Shown here piece by piece: positions 1-9,335 of a stretch of 64,000 nt of DNA; position 1 is the stretch's first letter, and each line of letters starts with the position of its first letter. The translations under genes and the position numbers were made by a program. The notes under the pieces were generated by a model. It worked only from the letters and a program-made list of their open reading frames with translations. It made no database searches and had not been told where the DNA came from. The stretch comes from Microbacterium sp. 1S1 (GTDB lineage Bacteria; Actinomycetota; Actinomycetes; Actinomycetales; Microbacteriaceae): assembly GCF_008271365.1 (NCBI RefSeq), contig NZ_CP043430.1:1612001-1676000 (forward strand), given 5' to 3'.

Positions 1-813
1 AAGCGCATCCCCGGACGGGCCGCGGTGCTCACCTGCGTCATCCTCCTGGTGACCTACGTCGCCGTGACGATCGCCGCGATGATGTACGCCGGTCTGGGTG
101 AGGACGGCACCGGGCTCGGCAACGAGGCCAACGCCGACGACTTCTTCCTCGCCATCAAGGACGGCCTGCTCGGTCCGTTCGGCTGGGTGCTGGTGGTCGC
201 GGTCATCATCTCGGCGATCTCGTCCACTCAGACGACGATCCTCCCGACCGCCCGCGGCACGCTCGCGATGGGTGTCTATCGCGCGCTCCCGGCGAAGTTC
301 AAGGACGTGCACCCGGTCTACAAGACGCCCTCGTTCTCGACCATCGTCATGGGCGTCGTCGCCTCGCTGTACTACGTCGGCATGACGCTGATCAGCGACA
401 ACATCCTGCAGGACTCGATCCTGTCGCTGGGACTCGCCATCGCCTTCTATTACGCGATCACCGGCTTCGCCTGCGTCTGGTACTTCCGGGCCGACCTGCG
501 CCGCTCCGCCCGCGACCTGTTCTTCAAGGGGATCTTCCCGCTGCTCGGTGCGCTGCTGCTGACGGGGGCGTTCGTCCAGTCGGCGATCGACATGTGGGAC
601 GTGGACTACGGCTATACCGTGCTCTTCGGGATCGGCGGCACGTTCGTGATCGGCATCGGCTCGCTGGCGATCGGCCTGGTCCTGATGTTCCTCTGGTACC
701 TCTTCCCGCGGTCGAAGCGGTTCTTCCGTGGCGAGAGCCTGAACCGCGAGACCCAGGTGATGGTGCCGGAGGAGCCGGGCGCGATGATCCGCTCGGTCGA
801 CGGGGGCATCTGA
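1..813 (+). CDS. APC-superfamily amino acid/polyamine permease, 3' part
   Basis: The reading frame is open from base 1, so this is the C-terminal 270 residues of a longer membrane protein cut by the window edge. It shows about six hydrophobic segments; one holds the polar run SAISSTQTT, where APC-family transporters usually place substrate-contacting residues. A charged cytoplasmic tail follows (FPRSKRFFRGES). The family imports amino acids or polyamines by proton or sodium symport, or by exchange. The substrate cannot be told from this part. The next gene starts 38 bases downstream. Confidence 0.75.
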   Translation, partial: KRIPGRAAVLTCVILLVTYVAVTIAAMMYAGLGEDGTGLGNEANADDFFLAIKDGLLGPFGWVLVVAVIISAISSTQTTILPTARGTLAMGVYRALPAKFKDVHPVYKTPSFSTIVMGVVASLYYVGMTLISDNILQDSILSLGLAIAFYYAITGFACVWYFRADLRRSARDLFFKGIFPLLGALLLTGAFVQSAIDMWDVDYGYTVLFGIGGTFVIGIGSLAIGLVLMFLWYLFPRSKRFFRGESLNRETQVMVPEEPGAMIRSVDGGI

Positions 814-851
814 GACGCAGGATGCGCGCGTGGCTGTCCTAGGCTGGCCTC

Positions 852-1700
852 GTGCGCATCCGGCTCGACATCGCCTACGACGGCACCCATTTCCGCGGGT
901 GGGCCACGCAGCCGACACTCCGCACCGTGCAGGGGACGCTGGAGGCGGCGCTCGCCCGGATCGTCGGCTCCGACGTGCGGTTCGTCGTGGCCGGCCGTAC
1001 CGATGCCGGCGTGCATGCGAGCGGGCAGGTGGCGCACGTCGACCTCGACGACGCGCAGTGGGCACGGATCCAGGCGCGGCACGGCCGCGCCGCCGAGGAC
1101 CCGGCGGGCAGCATCGCGGCGCGGATGCGCGGGGTGCTCGGCGCCTACCCGGATGTGACCGTCACCCGTTCCTCCCTCGCTCCGGCGGGATTCGACGCCC
1201 GTTTCTCCGCCGTCTGGCGGCGCTACCGCTATCGCCTGGCCGACGACCTCGCCGGTTATGACCCGTTGCGGCGTCTCGACACCACGACGATCCGCGGTCG
1301 GCTGGACGCGGAAGCCATGGACGCCGCCGCCCGGACGCTCATCGGGTTGCATGACTTCGCGGCGTACTGCAAGCCGCGGGAGGAAGCCACGACGATCCGC
1401 ACGCTGCTCGACTACCGGTGGGAGCGCGACGCGGACGGTGTGCTCGTGGCCGAGGTCAAGGCCGACGCGTTCTGTCACAGCATGGTGCGGGCACTGGTCG
1501 GCGCCTGTGCGGCCGTGGGGGAGGGGCGCCTCGACGTGGGCGACCTCGTCGTCCTCCGCGACGCGCTGACGAGGACGAGCGAGTTCAAGGTGCTCGCGGC
1601 CCGCGGGCTCACCCTCACCGAGGTCGGATACCCCGCCGACGACCTCCTCGCCACCCGGGCGGCGCAGACCCGCGCTCGGCGCGACCACGAGGCCGGCTGA
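852..1700 (+). CDS. truA: tRNA pseudouridine(38-40) synthase TruA
   Basis: The enzyme isomerises uridines 38-40 of the tRNA anticodon stem-loop. The 282-residue protein has the N-terminal RLDIAYDGT start and the catalytic-loop motif AGRTDAGVHA with catalytic Asp51, followed by the second TruA half containing the conserved FCHSMVR. I place the start at GTG 852. No Shine-Dalgarno sequence precedes it, but TAGGCT (840-845) lies exactly 6 bases upstream, as expected of a -10 box for a leaderless mRNA. In many actinobacteria truA lies near rplM-rpsI, as here. Confidence 0.96.
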   Translation: MRIRLDIAYDGTHFRGWATQPTLRTVQGTLEAALARIVGSDVRFVVAGRTDAGVHASGQVAHVDLDDAQWARIQARHGRAAEDPAGSIAARMRGVLGAYPDVTVTRSSLAPAGFDARFSAVWRRYRYRLADDLAGYDPLRRLDTTTIRGRLDAEAMDAAARTLIGLHDFAAYCKPREEATTIRTLLDYRWERDADGVLVAEVKADAFCHSMVRALVGACAAVGEGRLDVGDLVVLRDALTRTSEFKVLAARGLTLTEVGYPADDLLATRAAQTRARRDHEAG

Positions 1701-1754
1701 TCGTCGGGATCCGGAGCCGGGGGCACAGATGGGGCGGGTAGCGTGGGGACGATC

Positions 1755-2423
1755 ATGAAGGTCATCTCCTACAACCTGCGCAAGCACCGGGCCGCCGGCG
1801 AGCTCGCGGCGCTCGTCGACGAGCATGATCCCGACATCCTCTGCCTGCAGGAGTGCGACGTCCCAGAGCTGCCGGATCGGATCGGCGGTCTCGTGCTCGC
1901 GGACGCGACGCAGGGCAACCGGCTCGGGCTCGCGCTGTTCTACCGCGAGAGCACCTACCGCCTGCAGGGCATCCGGACCCTCGGCCTCAAGAAGTCGCTG
2001 CACGACCGGATCGCGAAGCCTGCGCACGAGCGCGTCCTCGGGGCGCGCCTGCGGGACATCGACGACGGGGGCGAGTTCATCGTCGCATCCTTCCATGCCG
2101 CGCCCCTGACGGCCTTGAACTCGCTGCGCCGGCATCAGATCCGCGCCGCCCTCGCGGAGCTCGCGACCCTCGGGGAGGGGCTGCCGCAGCTCATGGTGGG
2201 GGACTACAACTACCCCGTCTTCAAGGAGAACCTCGGTCAGGCGGTCCGCGATCAGGGGTATGCGCTGTCCCTCAGCGACGACCACACCTACACGCGGTAC
2301 CGCGTCTTCCGCGGGCACTACGACTTCGCGACCTCGTCCGGGTTCGAGATCGAGCGCATCACCACCTTGCCCCAGCGCTCCAGTGATCATCGGCCGATCC
2401 TCGTGTCGGTTCGTCCGAACTGA
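1755..2423 (+). CDS. Endonuclease/exonuclease/phosphatase-fold protein
   Basis: This 222-residue protein starts MKVISYNLRKH and has the fold's metal and catalytic signatures: SYNLRKH near the N-terminus, LCLQECD (the metal-binding Glu), GDYNYPV in the middle and SSDHRPILV at the C-terminus. The family contains DNA-repair nucleases, sphingomyelinases and inositol phosphatases. The small size and lack of a signal peptide suggest a cytoplasmic enzyme, but the substrate cannot be inferred. GTG 1743 is in frame, but ATG 1755 better matches the family N-terminus. A TAGCGT element at 1739-1744 could be a -10 box giving an almost leaderless mRNA. Confidence 0.85.
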   Translation: MKVISYNLRKHRAAGELAALVDEHDPDILCLQECDVPELPDRIGGLVLADATQGNRLGLALFYRESTYRLQGIRTLGLKKSLHDRIAKPAHERVLGARLRDIDDGGEFIVASFHAAPLTALNSLRRHQIRAALAELATLGEGLPQLMVGDYNYPVFKENLGQAVRDQGYALSLSDDHTYTRYRVFRGHYDFATSSGFEIERITTLPQRSSDHRPILVSVRPN

Positions 2424-2440
2424 GCGGCGGACCGGGCGGT

Positions 2441-2469
2441 TTGGGAATGCCGTCCGGGTGGCGTATGCT
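2441..2469 (+). promoter_or_regulatory. Promoter of rplM-rpsI
   Basis: TTGGGA (2441-2446) and TATGCT (2464-2469) are separated by 17 bases and match a housekeeping sigma -35/-10 pair. Transcription would start near 2476, leaving a leader of about 138 bases before rplM. Confidence 0.7.
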
Positions 2470-2483
2470 GACTCTTTGGTGCC

Positions 2484-2558
2484 CTTCCCTGCCTGCGGGG
2501 AAGACGCACATCCGAACGTGAGCCCTCCACTGGCGTGTTCCTCCCCGTAGGGAAGGAA
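2484..2558 (+). promoter_or_regulatory. Structured 5' leader of rplM-rpsI
   Basis: Two hairpins lie in the leader. The first pairs CTTCCC (2484-2489) with GGGAAG (2498-2503). The second pairs TTCCT plus CCC (2538-2545) with GGG plus AGGAA (2550-2558), with one bulged A. The C-rich arm of hairpin 1 (CTTCCC) can also pair with GGGAAG of hairpin 2 (2550-2555), so the two are mutually exclusive. L13/S9 operons in other phyla are controlled by ribosomal-protein binding to the leader. A similar role here is inference. Confidence 0.45.
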
Positions 2559-2613
2559 CCACCCCGGAGTGGGATTCACGAACACCTCCGTTCGACAAGA
2601 AAGCAGCACTATC

Positions 2614-3060
2614 GTGACGCGCACATACACCCCCAAGGCTGGCGAAGTCCAGCGCGACTGGGTCGTCATCGACGCCACCGACGTCGTTCTCGGCCGCCTC
2701 GCCTCGCACGCGGCGACGCTCCTGCGTGGCAAGCACAAGCCGACCTTCGCCAACCACATCGACTCGGGTGACTTCGTCATCATCGTGAACGCCGACAAGG
2801 TCGCGCTCACCGGTCAGAAGCTCCAGAAGAAGATGGCCTACCGCCACTCCGGCTACCCGGGTGGCCTCAAGGCCGTCAGCTACGCCGAGCTCCTCGAGAA
2901 GAACCCGGTCCGCGCCGTGGAGAAGGCCATCCGCGGCATGCTCCCGAAGAACAGCCTGGGCCGCCAGCAGCTGTCGAAGCTGAAGGTGTACGCCGGTGCC
3001 GAGCACCCGCACGCCGCTCAGCAGCCCCAGCCGTACACCCTCGACCAGGTCGCCCAGTAA
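2614..3060 (+). CDS. rplM: 50S ribosomal protein L13
   Basis: This 148-residue L13 has the typical N-terminal body [17 protein letters not shown], then the conserved [14 protein letters not shown] and [10 protein letters not shown] segments. It binds 23S rRNA early in large-subunit assembly. Longer in-frame starts exist, such as 2569, but they fall inside the structured leader and add residues not seen in the family, so GTG 2614 is preferred. It is co-transcribed with rpsI, 26 bases downstream. Confidence 0.97.
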   Translation: MTRTYTPKAGEVQRDWVVIDATDVVLGRLASHAATLLRGKHKPTFANHIDSGDFVIIVNADKVALTGQKLQKKMAYRHSGYPGGLKAVSYAELLEKNPVRAVEKAIRGMLPKNSLGRQQLSKLKVYAGAEHPHAAQQPQPYTLDQVAQ

Positions 3061-3086
3061 GCGCCGTACAGACTAAGGACATACTC

Positions 3087-3572
3087 GTGGCTGACATCCA
3101 GGACTCCACCGAAAACCTCCAGAACTTCTCGACGTCGACCCCGGAGACCGACGCGGTCGAGGCGGCTCCCCGCCCCGTGCTGAGCGTCCCCGGCGCCGCT
3201 GTCGGCCGTCGCAAGCAGGCCATCGCCCGCGTGCGTCTGGTTCCCGGCTCGGGCACCATCACGGTCAACGGCCGCACGCTCGAGGACTACTTCCCGAACA
3301 AGCTGCACCAGCAGCTCATCAACGACCCGTTCACCGCGCTGAACCTCGCCGGTGCCTACGACGTGATCGCCCGCATCTCGGGTGGTGGCGACTCCGGCCA
3401 GGCCGGCGCCCTGCGTCTCGGCATCGCCCGTGCCCTCAACGGCATCGACGCGGAGAACAACCGTCCGACCCTGAAGAAGGCCGGCTTCCTCTCCCGCGAC
3501 GCCCGCGTCAAGGAGCGCAAGAAGGCCGGACTCAAGAAGGCCCGTAAGGCGCCTCAGTACTCGAAGCGTTAA
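3087..3572 (+). CDS. rpsI: 30S ribosomal protein S9
   Basis: This 161-residue S9 has a GTG start. A low-complexity acidic N-terminal extension of about 35 residues precedes the conserved [12 protein letters not shown] segment and the [10 protein letters not shown] core. The protein ends in the typical basic tail APQYSKR, which reaches toward P-site tRNA. Actinobacterial S9 proteins often carry such an extension. It follows rplM in one operon, and glmM begins 14 bases downstream, so all three are probably co-transcribed. Confidence 0.97.
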   Translation: MADIQDSTENLQNFSTSTPETDAVEAAPRPVLSVPGAAVGRRKQAIARVRLVPGSGTITVNGRTLEDYFPNKLHQQLINDPFTALNLAGAYDVIARISGGGDSGQAGALRLGIARALNGIDAENNRPTLKKAGFLSRDARVKERKKAGLKKARKAPQYSKR

Positions 3573-3586
3573 GGTCCACTGCTCCG

Positions 3587-4945
3587 ATGCCGATCTTTGG
3601 CACGGACGGCGTGCGAGGACTCGCCAATGGCATCCTCACCGCCGACCTGGCGCTCACCCTGGCCCAGGCGACTGCTGTCGTCCTGGGCCAGGGCCGTACT
3701 GCGGAGGCTCGCAAGGCCGAAGGCAAGCGACTCACCGCAGTAGTCGCCCGTGACCCCCGGGTCTCCGGACACTTCCTGACCGCCGCCGTCGCCGCGGGTC
3801 TCGCCTCTTCCGGGGTCGACGTCCTCGAGGCCGGGGTCATTCCGACGCCCGCTCTGGCGTTCCTCGTGGCGGATCGCGACGCCGACTTCGGCGTCATGAT
3901 CTCCGCATCGCACAACGCGGCGCCCGACAACGGGATCAAGATCTTCGCCCGCGGCGGGCGCAAGCTCCCCGACATCGTGGAGCAGCGGATCGAGGAGGCC
4001 ATGCACGGCGAGATGCTGCGCCCGACCGGCGCCGGCGTCGGCCGTATCGACCGTTTCTCCGACGCGGAGGACCGGTACGTGGTGCACCTACTCGCGTCGC
4101 TGCCGCACCGCCTCGAGGGCATCCACGTGGTGCTCGACTGCGCCCACGGTGCCGCCTCCGGGGTCTCGCCGGAGACGTTCCGCGACGCGGGTGCCGAGGT
4201 CACGGTCATCGGCGCCGACCCGGACGGGTGGAACATCAACGACGGCGTCGGGTCGACACACCTCGACAACCTCGCGGAGGCGGTCGTCCGGCTCGGGGCG
4301 GACGTGGGCATCGCGCACGACGGTGACGCGGACCGCTGCCTCGCCGTCGACGCGCAGGGCAACGTCGTGGACGGCGATCAAATCATGGCGATCCTGGCCC
4401 TCTCGATGAAGGAGCGCGGCCGTCTCACGGACGACACGCTCGTCGCGACCGTCATGAGCAACCTCGGTCTGCACGTCGCGATGCGCGAGCACGGCATCAC
4501 GGTGCGCCAGACCGCCGTGGGCGACCGGTACGTGCTGGAGGACATGAACGAGGGCGGCTACGCGCTCGGCGGTGAGCAGTCCGGCCACGTGATCATGAGC
4601 GAGTACGCCACGACCGGCGACGGCCTGCTCACCGGCCTGCACCTGGTCGCGGAGATGGCGCGGCAGGGCAAGTCCCTCGCGGAACTCGCGTCGATCATGA
4701 CGGTCTACCCGCAGCTGCTGATCAACGTCCGCGACGTCGACAAGGATCGCGTCGCCGAGGACGAGGTGGTCCAGCAGGCGGTGCGTGACGTCGAGGCCGA
4801 GCTCGGGGACACCGGACGCGTGCTGCTGCGCAAGTCCGGGACCGAGCCGCTCGTGCGGGTCATGGTCGAAGCGGCCGACTCCGAGTCGGCCCGCTCCTAT
4901 GCCGAGCGCCTCGCGGCGGTCGTGCAGGAGCGCCTGGCTCTCTAG
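3587..4945 (+). CDS. glmM: Phosphoglucosamine mutase
   Basis: GlmM interconverts glucosamine-6-phosphate and glucosamine-1-phosphate on the way to UDP-GlcNAc for peptidoglycan and surface glycans. The 452-residue protein starts [11 protein letters not shown]. It has the phosphoserine loop SASHN (catalytic Ser108), the metal-binding loop DGDADR, the sugar-binding GGEQSGH and the phosphate-binding [12 protein letters not shown]. It is 14 bases after rpsI, a linkage seen in many actinobacteria, and a strong hairpin follows the stop codon. Its product feeds both the polysaccharide locus downstream and, with GlmS at 30367, the same pathway. Confidence 0.97.
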   Translation: MPIFGTDGVRGLANGILTADLALTLAQATAVVLGQGRTAEARKAEGKRLTAVVARDPRVSGHFLTAAVAAGLASSGVDVLEAGVIPTPALAFLVADRDADFGVMISASHNAAPDNGIKIFARGGRKLPDIVEQRIEEAMHGEMLRPTGAGVGRIDRFSDAEDRYVVHLLASLPHRLEGIHVVLDCAHGAASGVSPETFRDAGAEVTVIGADPDGWNINDGVGSTHLDNLAEAVVRLGADVGIAHDGDADRCLAVDAQGNVVDGDQIMAILALSMKERGRLTDDTLVATVMSNLGLHVAMREHGITVRQTAVGDRYVLEDMNEGGYALGGEQSGHVIMSEYATTGDGLLTGLHLVAEMARQGKSLAELASIMTVYPQLLINVRDVDKDRVAEDEVVQQAVRDVEAELGDTGRVLLRKSGTEPLVRVMVEAADSESARSYAERLAAVVQERLAL

Positions 4946-4958
4946 GACAGCAGTGCCC

Positions 4959-4992
4959 GAACCGGCCGGTCGCCTCGGCGACCGGCCGGTTC
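4959..4992. terminator. Hairpin terminator between convergent genes
   Basis: A perfect 16-base-pair inverted repeat with a 2-base centre (arms 4959-4974 and 4977-4992) lies 13 bases after glmM and 22 bases from the end of the opposing gene at 5015. There is no clear U-tract, which is common in high-GC actinobacteria. The symmetry would serve both directions. Confidence 0.8.
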
Positions 4993-5014
4993 GTCGTCTC
5001 CGGTCGTCGGCAGG

Positions 5015-6466
5015 TCAGGGAGCCGCGCAGAGGCGACTGGTGGTCCCCTCGGCCAGCGTCGCCGTGGTACACGTGCCGAGCGTGAGGCGCGGAGCCTCCG
5101 ACATGGAGGGCGCGTCGTGCAGGCCGAGATGCGCGCCGGTGAGCACCACCAGGGGCACCGCCCATCCCCAGGGCTCCGCGGCGACCCACTCGACGTCGTT
5201 CTCCGCCACCCAGGCTTTCAGCGGGGCCACGTCGGCGCGTTGCATCGCGAGCGTCAGCCCGCGGGGGCTCGCGGCGTTTGCGACCTGCAGCACGGCGCCC
5301 GTCGCGACGATGACGCCGATCATCGACACCGCCACGGTTCCGCCGACCCGCCACGCGCGTCGCTCGGGAAGCCGCCTGACCGCCCAGACCGCGACGGCGG
5401 CGAGGACCGGGAAGAACGCGAGGATCCCGGGGGCGGGATGGCGGACCCACAGGGGCAGCCGTGACGCCGTCGCCCACCAAGCCACGAACGCGAGGGCGCC
5501 GACGACGGCGGCGAGCGCGTACGCGATGACGACCCGCTCCTCGGCGGTGGCCGTGCGCCAGCGACGGACGACGCCGACCGTCGCGAGCGTGAGGGCGAGG
5601 ACCGCGCCGACCACCGCAACGGCCGGCGGCAGCGACCAGGAGTCGGCGAGGGTGCCGAGCTTCTGCAGCACGGTCGTGGCGGCGTCCGTCTGACCGCCGC
5701 TGCGCACGAAACGGACGAACGCGCGCAGATGCTCGATGAACCCCGCTGGGCCGAGGGTGAGGAGCGCCCCCAACTCGAAGAGAGCGGTCGGTACCGCCGA
5801 GAGAAGGAGCGGAAGCCAGGCGCGGCGAACGGTGTCGCGAAGACGCGCCCACCCGTGGCCGTCGGCGAGGACCCAGAGCGCGACCGCGAAGGCCGGGAGG
5901 GCAAGGGCGGCGATCAGCTTGGCCTGCACGGCGAGGCCGACGAGCAGCCCCGCGAGCCAGGCCCGACGCGGCAGGACGGCCAGAGCCCAGACCAGGAGCG
6001 CCGCCGCGGGGATCTCACCGAGGAGGTCGGCCGGCCCCTGCAGGGGAGAGACACCGGCATCGGCGGTGAACGCGAGCGGGACGGCCACGGCGAGGAGCGC
6101 GGCCCACCGCCCCGCGATCCGACGCCCGAGGACCGCGAGCCCCGCGAGGAGGAGCACCCAGAAACCGAGCGGGACGAGACGCGCGGCCAGCACCGGATCC
6201 ATCCCGGTGGCCAGCAGCGCCGCGACGGGCAGGAGCACGACCGGTCCGGTGGAGATGCGTGGGTCGAACGGCGTGATGGTCGATCCGGAGAGAGCGCCGT
6301 CGCTCGCGTAGCCGAGACCCGCGAGGAGGTTGCGCGGCACGGTGAGGTTGAACGCCTCGTCCTCCCAGAAGCGCGCCACCGTGAGGCTCTGCCAGGCGAG
6401 GACGACATGGCCCACCACGAGGGCGGCGACCGCCACCCCGAAGAGGACCGTGCGTAGCCGGCTCAT
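5015..6466 (-). CDS. Integral-membrane glycosyltransferase, GT-C type (GT39/PMT-like)
   Basis: This 483-residue protein has about ten hydrophobic helices. After the first helix it carries the acidic loop motif FWEDEAFN (33-40), typical of GT-C enzymes that use polyprenyl-phosphate sugars outside the membrane. A long first extracellular loop and a soluble C-terminal tail follow. The ATG at 6466 overlaps the stop of the GT2 gene upstream by 4 bases. With that GT2 enzyme and the divergent GtrA protein it forms the usual three-part set: make polyprenyl-P-sugar, flip it, transfer the sugar. The acceptor is unknown. Confidence 0.75.
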   Translation of the reverse strand: MSRLRTVLFGVAVAALVVGHVVLAWQSLTVARFWEDEAFNLTVPRNLLAGLGYASDGALSGSTITPFDPRISTGPVVLLPVAALLATGMDPVLAARLVPLGFWVLLLAGLAVLGRRIAGRWAALLAVAVPLAFTADAGVSPLQGPADLLGEIPAAALLVWALAVLPRRAWLAGLLVGLAVQAKLIAALALPAFAVALWVLADGHGWARLRDTVRRAWLPLLLSAVPTALFELGALLTLGPAGFIEHLRAFVRFVRSGGQTDAATTVLQKLGTLADSWSLPPAVAVVGAVLALTLATVGVVRRWRTATAEERVVIAYALAAVVGALAFVAWWATASRLPLWVRHPAPGILAFFPVLAAVAVWAVRRLPERRAWRVGGTVAVSMIGVIVATGAVLQVANAASPRGLTLAMQRADVAPLKAWVAENDVEWVAAEPWGWAVPLVVLTGAHLGLHDAPSMSEAPRLTLGTCTTATLAEGTTSRLCAAP

Positions 6467-7248
6467 CGTCGCACGGGCTCCGGGCGGCGGACGGCGCGGA
6501 GCGGAGCGGACGGGCGCAGCGAGAGCAGCCAGGCTTCGGCGAGGGCCGAGCGGACGAACACGCGCAGGCGCTTCGGGGGCAACGGGAGCCCACCGCCCCG
6601 GCCCCACATGGTGCCCGTGGCCGACGTCCCGCGACGGGGGAGGCTGGCGACCCGGACGTAGCGGACCCGGAAACCGCCGCGAGCCTCCGCGAGGGAGAAG
6701 TGCACGTGGGGCACGGTCGCGTCTGCCGGCACCGCGTCGACGAGTACCCGCAGCGCCTCCGGACGGTAGGCCCGCAACGGCGTGTTCACATCGGGGACGC
6801 GCCGCCCTGCCGCGACGGCGATGAGAACGCCGACCGCTCCGGTCAGGGCTTTCCGATACCAGGGGTCGGTGCGTCCGTCTCGCACGCCGTGCACGACGTC
6901 GGCGTCCTCGGTCGTGAGCGCACGGAGGAGCCGGGCGAAGTCGGCGCCGTGGAACTGGCCGTCGCCGTCGACGTGCACGAGAGCATCCGGCTCGACGGCG
7001 AGGCCGGCGCGGTACGCCGCCAGGGCGGTCGGGCCGTGGCCGCGGTTGGTCGGCTGCACCTGGACGGTGGTGTCGACGACATCGTCGAACACGGCGGCCG
7101 TCGCGTCGGTCGAGCGGTCGTCGGCGATGTGGAAGGTGACCTCGTCGGCGAGCGGGGCGACGGCGTCCCTGATCTCATCGATGAAGCCCCGGATGCCCTC
7201 CACCTCGTTGTAGGCGGGCATGACGATGGCGAGGTGGCGGAGAGTCAC
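6463..7248 (-). CDS. GT2 family glycosyltransferase, polyprenyl-phosphate sugar synthase type
   Basis: This 261-residue GT-A enzyme has the N-terminal VMPAYNE (10-15), ADDRS (42-46) and the DXD-like HVDGDGQF (92-99) that binds the nucleotide-sugar metal. It resembles dolichol-phosphate mannose synthase but lacks C-terminal membrane helices. The GTG start at 7248 has AAGGA about 5 bases upstream. It is coupled to the GT-C gene downstream and divergent from the GtrA gene. It probably moves a sugar from a nucleotide donor to polyprenyl phosphate on the cytoplasmic face. Confidence 0.85.
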   Translation of the reverse strand: MTLRHLAIVMPAYNEVEGIRGFIDEIRDAVAPLADEVTFHIADDRSTDATAAVFDDVVDTTVQVQPTNRGHGPTALAAYRAGLAVEPDALVHVDGDGQFHGADFARLLRALTTEDADVVHGVRDGRTDPWYRKALTGAVGVLIAVAAGRRVPDVNTPLRAYRPEALRVLVDAVPADATVPHVHFSLAEARGGFRVRYVRVASLPRRGTSATGTMWGRGGGLPLPPKRLRVFVRSALAEAWLLSLRPSAPLRAVRRPEPVRR

Positions 7249-7302
7249 GGAGTCCTTGCGGTGGCGGTCTGCGGGGGTATCAGCCAGTAGCCTAGTTGAG
7301 CC

Positions 7303-7749
7303 ATGAATCCTCCCTCCCGACTGCGTCGCCTCGCCGGCGTGGGCAGCCGCTTCCTCGTGGTCGGTGCCCTGAGCACCCTGATCGAGGTCGGCGTCTTCAA
7401 TCTGCTGGTCTATGCGTGGGGATGGGACGTCGTCGCCGCGAAGGTCGTGGCCTCGCTCGTCGCGCTGATCAACGCCTACATCGGCAATCGGGAGTGGACC
7501 TTCCGGCACCGGGACCGTCGGGGACGCGTCGCCGAGGTCGCCCTGTTCCTCGCGACGAACGCCGTGTGCACCGCCCTCGGCGCGGCGCTGGTGTGGATCG
7601 GCGTCGAAGCGGTCGGCGGCGTCCTCGGCCGGACTCCCGGAGCCGTGGCGGTCAACGTCGTGAACCTGGTCAGCATCGTCGTCGTCGTGCTGCTGCGCTT
7701 CGTGCTGTACCACTCCATCGTCTTCCGCGTCGCGACGCCGAAGGCCTGA
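7303..7749 (+). CDS. GtrA-like membrane protein
   Basis: This 148-residue protein has four hydrophobic helices and the family signature FLVVGALSTLIEVGVFNLL near the start, followed by NREWTFRH after helix two. GtrA proteins are thought to flip polyprenyl-phosphate sugars across the membrane. The gene is divergent from the GT2 gene, with only 54 bases between the starts. That gap holds the overlapping -10-like elements TAGCCT (plus strand, 7288-7293) and TAGGCT (minus strand). Confidence 0.85.
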   Translation: MNPPSRLRRLAGVGSRFLVVGALSTLIEVGVFNLLVYAWGWDVVAAKVVASLVALINAYIGNREWTFRHRDRRGRVAEVALFLATNAVCTALGAALVWIGVEAVGGVLGRTPGAVAVNVVNLVSIVVVVLLRFVLYHSIVFRVATPKA

Positions 7750-7768
7750 TCGGCCGCCGGGATCGCCG

Positions 7769-9232
7769 TCAGACACGGGCCGTCGTGCGCTTCTTCGGAG
7801 CGCTCTTCTTGCCCTTCCGGCTTCCGAGCTTCGTGGTGGTCTTCGCCGAGGTGGTGCCGTCGAGCTCGTGGGTCGAGCCGTACGTGTAGGCCCCGTACCC
7901 GTAGCTGTCCGGTCCCTTCGTGGGCAGCATCGTGACCACGACGCCGAGCATCTGGACGCCCGCGTTCTCCAGCGCCCGTACGGCCCCCGAGAGTTCCTGC
8001 TTCTTGGTCTTCCCCGAGGCCGCGGCGAGGATCACGCCGCGCGTCTTGGTGCCGAGCACCGCCGCGTCCGTCACGAGGAGCAGCGGCGGAGCGTCGATCA
8101 GGACGTAGTCGAAGTACTCACCCAGGGACTGGAGAACGTCGTCCATCGCCGCCGAGCCCAGCAGCTCACTGGGGTTCGGCGGGACCTGGCCGCTGGGCAG
8201 CACGTACAGGTCGTTGCGTCCCCACTTCTGGAGGGCGTCCGCCACGTCCAGGCGGCCGATCAGGACGTCGGTGAGGCCCGCGCCGCCCTCCAGCCCCATG
8301 TAGTCGGCGACGCGCGGAAGACGGAGGTCGCCGTCCAGGAGCGCGACCCGCGCACCGGTCTCGGCGAGAGCGATGGCGAGGTTCGCCGTCGTGGTCGACT
8401 TGCCCTCGCCGGGGCCGGCGCTGGAGACGACGAAGATGCGGGGTCCGCTGTCGAGGTTCAGGAACTGCAGGTTCGTGCGGAGGCTGCGGAAGGACTCGGC
8501 GCGCGGGCTGCGGGGGTCGGCGTGGACGATCAGCGGCCGCTTCGGCGCCTCGGGGTCGAAGGCGATGCCGCCGAGCACGGGGCGGTCGGTCAGCGTCTCG
8601 ATGTCGTGCAGGGTGTGGATGCGGTTGTCGAGCATGGTGCGGAGCACCGCGATGGCGACGCCGAGGGCGAGACCGATCACGGCGCCCAGCAGGATCAGCA
8701 TGCGGGTGTTGGGGCTCACCGGCGAGGTCGGGACCTCGGCCGGCTCGGTCACGGTGATCTGTACGGGGCTGGTCGCGCCCTCGGCGGCCGGCTGCTCCAG
8801 CGTGTTCTGCACCGCGTTCTGGAAGCTCACGGCCACGGCGTCGGCGATCTCGGCCGCTCTGGCCGCATTCCCATCGGTCACGCTGACGTCGATGAGGACG
8901 GTGTTCAGCGGGGTCGTGGCGGTGATGCGGCGGCTCAGGCCGGCGACCGAGTCGTCCAGGCCCAGGTCTTCGATGACCGGGTCGAGCACGAGGGCCGTGC
9001 CGACCACGTCGACATAGCTGGTGACCATCTGCCGCGCGAACGTCGTCCCCTGCACCAGGTCGCCGGTCGCGGCGCCTTCTGTGCGCACCGAGACGTACAA
9101 CTGGGTCGAGGCGACGTATGTCGGCTGCTGGAGTGCCGCGTATCCGGCACCGCCCGCGACGCCGAGGACGAGGAGGACCAGGATCATGATCCAGTTGCGG
9201 TGCAGGATGCGCACATAGTCGCGAAGTTCCAC
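7769..9232 (-). CDS. Wzz/Wzc-type chain-length determinant and bacterial tyrosine kinase, with Tyr-rich tail
   Basis: The 487-residue fused protein begins with a Wzz region: VELRDYVRILHRNW, membrane helices about 15-35 and 178-198, and a periplasm-facing region between. A BY-kinase domain follows, with Walker A GPGEGKST (about 273-280), Walker A' LLDGDLRLP and Walker B YVLIDAPP. It ends in a tyrosine cluster DSYGYGAYTYG (about 442-452) and a basic tail. Autophosphorylation of such clusters controls polysaccharide export and length. The GTG 9232 start has GAAAGAA upstream. The matching phosphatase lies at 27155. Confidence 0.92.
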   Translation of the reverse strand: MELRDYVRILHRNWIMILVLLVLGVAGGAGYAALQQPTYVASTQLYVSVRTEGAATGDLVQGTTFARQMVTSYVDVVGTALVLDPVIEDLGLDDSVAGLSRRITATTPLNTVLIDVSVTDGNAARAAEIADAVAVSFQNAVQNTLEQPAAEGATSPVQITVTEPAEVPTSPVSPNTRMLILLGAVIGLALGVAIAVLRTMLDNRIHTLHDIETLTDRPVLGGIAFDPEAPKRPLIVHADPRSPRAESFRSLRTNLQFLNLDSGPRIFVVSSAGPGEGKSTTTANLAIALAETGARVALLDGDLRLPRVADYMGLEGGAGLTDVLIGRLDVADALQKWGRNDLYVLPSGQVPPNPSELLGSAAMDDVLQSLGEYFDYVLIDAPPLLLVTDAAVLGTKTRGVILAAASGKTKKQELSGAVRALENAGVQMLGVVVTMLPTKGPDSYGYGAYTYGSTHELDGTTSAKTTTKLGSRKGKKSAPKKRTTARV

Positions 9233-9335
9233 GCGGCAGTTCTTTCTGTTGCTGGGCAGCTCCCGGTCATCGGTGAGCCGCAGAGTCAAATCCCGATATT
9301 CTCACAAAAGCCGCGCGTCGTGCCCCACGTCTCCG

